A stretch of 64,000 nucleotides of DNA from the NCBI GenBank assembly GCA_022796795.1, contig JAAWJI010000011.1, forward strand, positions 1 through 64,000, read 5' to 3'. Shown here in pieces: positions 61,901 to 64,000 of the stretch. This DNA is from Lachnospiraceae bacterium (lineage in GTDB: Bacteria > Bacillota > Clostridia > Lachnospirales > Lachnospiraceae). The notes under the pieces are model-generated. The model saw only the letters and a list, made by a program, of their open reading frames with translations, did not search any database and was not told the origin of the DNA. A program made the position numbers and the translations under genes. Every line of letters begins with the position of its first letter. Within the stretch, counting starts at the first letter, position 1.

Positions 61901-62272
61901 AAAATGATAGGACAAAAAGGAAATGCAGGCCAGACGGGCATCCTCCGCCGTATCCAGATCCATGCAAACCTCATCCTGCACAAGCTCCTTCCAGCAGTCC
62001 AGGTCGCAGCGGGAGGAAAGGGAGGCGTAGATCTGTTCCAGACGGGCTTTCCAGCGTCCCAGGGGGGAATCATCCACAGGTTCCTCTCCTTCCTGTTCCG
62101 CCTGATCGGCCAGGGCCAAAGCCTCCTCGTAGGCCGTGCGCAAGTTCTGAAAGCCCTGAGGGTCATCCTCCGGGTTTGTGACGGTAAGTTTGGTGCGGTA
62201 AGCTTGCTTTAGCAGATTTTTGTCCGTGGTTTCCTGGATCCCCAGGATGTAAAATATTTGTTCTTTCTCCAT
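58931..62272 (-). CDS. Large J-like/TPR protein
   Basis: From ATG 62272 (AGGGGAG upstream) the product is 1113 aa. Residues 1-55 resemble a J domain (IFYILGIQETTDKNLLKQAYR ... FQNLRTAYEEAL). Where J proteins have HPD, this one reads NPEDD. The rest is a long series of TPR-like helical repeats, for instance KALADFQKAAECKPDDVYAYANWGLTLQ, and a Cys-rich patch (CHRCKHCRYRAC) near the C-terminus. Such scaffold proteins collect clients for an Hsp70. It lies 75 bases upstream of the HscC-like gene. The missing HPD suggests altered or absent stimulation of Hsp70 ATPase. Confidence 0.8.
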   Translation of the reverse strand: MEKEQIFYILGIQETTDKNLLKQAYRTKLTVTNPEDDPQGFQNLRTAYEEALALADQAEQEGEEPVDDSPLGRWKARLEQIYASLSSRCDLDCWKELVQDEVCMDLDTAEDARLACISFLSYHFYLPQEIWIYLDREFHIREDRQNLLEHFHENFLSFAAFKIEHGEFFDFTLFEGEDDANYDGYMQQCVNAKRAMDDGQLDEAIEQLEGLKAFQIYHPYEDVERMRIALQQEKLEKADELCQALLKLGNKNQYMIGQCGVALEAVDKWEQADALYQEYLPQYPDNNVLLLGMVHTDLKMERWADAKKRVLELMDRYTPNPTDDMLDCMKEANTHLIVDLEKQLKENSGDFKQRLELGWCYFQNELFDQNVELLTSVTPPEESTLDYSNLLGRTYLAQKEYEKALPYLCVWTLKIQDLEDDGTPETQRKLERLPYAYFTQALCLQERGDEENDASAIEFFQKSIEAEKDLGTRLSYQSALASFYLRREKNELCIDTCDAIIQEDEGYFPAFTYRQEAYYNLRKAQEVVDDYHRAIDIYPYYLKPYLLATKVFYYYRQYQDALDVIKKAREVGLGSNELDFFEARTLRYLSQNKEQTEKAMHMCQDLLPKLKDENNDIESPVDVYREILLCLMDMREYETGLAEADKAVRLFPDSSNLIWMKGDFLRRLHRDQQALDIYLSLTKDIPDNTALLNDIVDCLQDLDPQSKKILIHCKRILDLDPNDRKANHHLMNYYQNLFNRTDRMEDYEKAVPYATRQLELFPDSCYYYVERGILYQDGYELEKALADFQKAAECKPDDVYAYANWGLTLQLMDRIEESVEILEKSVELLHSSNERTSFPLTSLAKSYVMLGRYDEAVAVAQEVLNNYPTHSRNDLCRIYRRMGRPEKSYPLYENELAEKPGDSNATSGLVYAHAEAGDKKFGVNYYKKLLKKNTDMDLFNDALDFYLDVVRDFKAAYKLSKKLLKDSSRKMSFSQRRSLLSGHMNACFHLGKRDEVQQYFAEYEALFQRECGGFANYLERPSLRPARLFSVALPHMYAGRLEQAEAFFRSMFQCHRCKHCRYRACFEAHQGLALVYEIQGRMSEAAEEFRLCLELDPFNWDSLYALRNGEPLR

Positions 62273-62651
62273 AAGTGATCTCCCCTTTTTCAAGCAATTT
62301 TTCTGTAAATGTTTTCTGCGTTTGCTTTTCTCGTGATTTGCGGTTCTAATCGGGCTAAGCAGTTGGAAAGGAACTTACAAATTCTGCTTAGCAAGCGCAA
62401 ATGGGAACATACCCGTTACCGCTCATTATAGCATTTGTTAAGAGCAAAAATCTACCCATTTGCGTCAAAAAATTAGGGAAAAAATTAGGGATTTTCCGCA
62501 GGTATGTGCGTTATGTTTTCTACGAACCGAACAGAGGGCTCTCATGTCTGCCAGGCTCGTCTTTAAAATTTTTCATTGAAGCTGCGATAGAAAAGATGGA
62601 GAGGTAAAAGATGGGGTAAAAGATGGATTCTAAGCTTTGAAAAGAAGTGCT

Positions 62652-62680
62652 TGACAAGAGAAAACACGGTGCGTATAATG
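62652..62680 (+). promoter_or_regulatory. Perfect consensus sigma-A promoter
   Basis: TTGACA (62652-62657), a 17-base spacer and TATAAT (62675-62680) match the consensus exactly. Transcription should begin near 62687, about 265 bases before the PP2C ATG. Confidence 0.85.
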
Positions 62681-62686
62681 TGAATA

Positions 62687-62900
62687 TACAGAAAGCCAAT
62701 AGTTTCTGATGCCGCGGCTGTCCACGCTGCGGTATGTGTTTTCTGTCATGGGCGTTCGCCCGGAATTTTCAATATCAGAGCAGAAATAGAGAATAAGCAT
62801 AAGATTGCTCTCGCATTTGCAGGAAGAAGCCCTGTGTGTTGGATTTATTTCCACAGATAGGCAATGAGGTTTGTCTCATAAGGACCCAGATATATTTTTG
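62687..62900 (+). ncRNA. Candidate structured leader or small RNA
   Basis: This stretch after the perfect promoter has no supported ORF but many pairings: ACAGAAA ... TTTCTGT enclosing ATGCCGC/GCGGTAT with an apical GGC/GCT, GGGCG/CGCCC at about 62751-62762, GAGCA/TGCTC, GCCCTGTG/CACAGATAGGC and ATGAG/CTCAT, then ATTTTT near 62890-62898. I do not recognise it as 6S, SRP, RNase P, tmRNA or a known riboswitch. It may be a free small RNA or the regulated leader of the PP2C/kinase operon. The rest of the 62273-62651 gap holds only AT-rich sequence and no clear gene. Confidence 0.45.
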
Positions 62901-62953
62901 CTGTGTGAAAGGTGAGATTATGGGGATTGGAGGTTTATGGATGGGGACAGGGT

Positions 62954-63775
62954 ATGAAGTATAAGATTGCGGTCTGCTCTTCCAGGGGAAGGAAGCGAAG
63001 GGAGAATCAGGATTCTCTTTTGGTGAAGACGGCCTGGACAGAGCAGGGAACAGTGCTTTTGGCGGCTGTCTGTGACGGTATGGGAGGCTTAAGCATGGGA
63101 GAAATGGCCAGCGCCCTTTTGATTCACAGGCTTTGCGGCTGGTTTGAGGAAGGGTTTCCTCTTCTCCTGAAAAGAAAGAAGTCCGCGCCTGGTCAGGGAA
63201 GGCTATTGCGGGCTTGTCACGCCAGGGAAGAGCTGCTTTTTCACAGTCTGGAGCGGCTGTTGGAGCAGGTCAATGGAGAGCTCTGCGTCTACGGACAGCG
63301 AAAGGGAATTCAGGTTGGAACTACGGCCACCATATTTCTGGCTGTGGGAAACCGGTATGTAATTGCCCAGGTGGGGGATTCCCGGGCGTATGAGATTCGG
63401 TCAGGGATCCGGCAGCTGACCAGGGATCAGACGTTGGTTCAGCGGGAGCTTGAAGCAGGGAGAATTACGCAGGAGGAAGCCATAAGGGATCCGCGGCGCA
63501 GTATTCTGCTCCAATGTATAGGAGCTGAAGGGGAAGTGTATCCGGATTTTTATAGGGGAAGACTGGGAAGGAACAGCATGTTTTTGCTTTGCAGCGACGG
63601 GTTTTGGCATGTGGTTTCTAAGGAGGAGCTTTGCGCCGGGCTTTCACCGGGAAGACTGAAGGAGGAGGCGGACATGCAGAGGGCCCTGGAGGAGCTTACA
63701 GGGCTTATTCAGAAACGTAAGGAGCAGGACGACAGCTCCGCGGTGCTGATTCGCTCAGAGGCGCCTGTTACATGA
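62954..63775 (+). CDS. PP2C-type protein phosphatase
   Basis: ATG 62954 gives 273 aa. The PP2C metal-binding motifs are RENQDSLLV, VCDGMGGLSMGE, AQVGDSRAYEI and CSDGFWHVV with the final DDSSAVLI. It removes phosphate from Ser/Thr on proteins. The next gene is a Ser/Thr kinase, so they form the usual reversible pair. Long structured leader upstream. Confidence 0.9.
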   Translation: MKYKIAVCSSRGRKRRENQDSLLVKTAWTEQGTVLLAAVCDGMGGLSMGEMASALLIHRLCGWFEEGFPLLLKRKKSAPGQGRLLRACHAREELLFHSLERLLEQVNGELCVYGQRKGIQVGTTATIFLAVGNRYVIAQVGDSRAYEIRSGIRQLTRDQTLVQRELEAGRITQEEAIRDPRRSILLQCIGAEGEVYPDFYRGRLGRNSMFLLCSDGFWHVVSKEELCAGLSPGRLKEEADMQRALEELTGLIQKRKEQDDSSAVLIRSEAPVT

Positions 63776-63806
63776 GTGCCTGTGTGGGGAAAGGAGGAGT
63801 AAGAAA

Positions 63807-64000
63807 TTGCTGCAGATGGGAGACTTGGTAGACGGAAAATATCGGATTCTGCGCAAATGCGGCCAGGGCGGCATGAGCGTGGTCTACATGGCGGTGAATG
63901 AGCGCGCCAATAAGACCTGGGCGATCAAGGAAGTGCGAAAGGATGGATCCTGGAATTTTCAGGTAGTGAAGCAGGGGCTTTTGACGGAGACGAACCTGCT
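63807..64000 (+). CDS. Serine/threonine protein kinase (partial, runs off the window)
   Basis: TTG 63807 lies 7 bases after AAGGAGGAG and the frame is open to the window end. The product starts with LVDGKYRILRKCGQGGMSVVYMAV, a glycine-rich loop of Hanks-type kinases, followed by WAIKEV, the ATP-binding lysine. The rest lies beyond 64000. It follows the PP2C gene by 31 bases. Confidence 0.85.
   Translation, partial: MLQMGDLVDGKYRILRKCGQGGMSVVYMAVNERANKTWAIKEVRKDGSWNFQVVKQGLLTETNL

Noticed and set aside
62687..62900. 6S RNA, SRP RNA, tmRNA or a named riboswitch
   Set aside because: Characteristic motifs of these RNAs were looked for and not found; kept only as an unnamed candidate.

Overview
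The window looks like chromosomal DNA from a Clostridia/Lachnospiraceae-type Firmicute. Signs seen directly: strong AGGAGG-type ribosome binding sites, frequent TTG/GTG starts, GC-rich but not extreme coding DNA, and a gene set typical of gut anaerobes (rubrerythrin, ferredoxin-like protein, BlaI/BlaR pairs, WYL regulator with GyrI and TfoX partners). The genus cannot be fixed from this sequence alone. No rRNA, tRNA or CRISPR array was seen.

Layout. 1-5.5 kb is a decayed accessory region: a deleted and frameshifted IS1182-type transposase, a scrap of an XRE regulator, an AT-rich chimera of a type III-like methyltransferase and a restriction subunit, a UPF0158-Nudix fusion, a truncated nucleotidyltransferase, a YjbR/EVE-like fusion and a truncated methyltransferase. 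5.5-17 kb is an intact BREX phage-defence operon: XRE regulator, brxA, brxB, brxC, pglX, pglZ. The usual Lon-like brxL is not at the end of the operon or anywhere else in the window. 17-21 kb holds a WYL regulator with its GyrI/TfoX cluster, a P-loop kinase-like protein and a C26-type amidotransferase that has lost its nucleophile cysteine. 21-26 kb holds a Phd/PIN toxin-antitoxin pair, a PanE-like reductase, an esterase, a DUF1648 membrane protein, a ferredoxin-like protein and a small Cys-rich ORF.

26-41 kb is a catabolic and amino-acid block. A minus-strand cluster carries an M20 amidohydrolase, a broken CapA gene, an enolase-superfamily dehydratase, an SLC13 permease, a LysR regulator and malic enzyme. 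It is followed by two more LysR genes, aspartate ammonia-lyase, a branched-chain aminotransferase, a YfcC permease and isoaspartyl dipeptidase. 41-49 kb has a deleted Uma2 gene, BlaI/BlaR1 with an obvious operator, a cyclase, an RluA pseudouridine synthase carrying an in-frame 36-bp tandem repeat, a dicarboxylate symporter and an orphan DNA methyltransferase. 49-57 kb has an ECF sigma/anti-sigma pair, a ~100-bp MITE, nagB-nagA, galE, a GT39-like membrane protein and rubrerythrin. 57-64 kb has an HscC-like Hsp70 next to a giant J-like/TPR protein, then a perfect sigma-A promoter with a long structured leader or ncRNA, a PP2C phosphatase and the start of a Ser/Thr kinase.

Main points of interest: the brxL-less BREX operon with a promoter/operator dyad; a repeated pattern of genes that keep both ends but have lost the middle; the RluA tandem repeat; the MITE present in two places; a 175-bp nested inverted repeat after aspA; and the chaperone/phosphatase/kinase locus with a non-canonical J domain.
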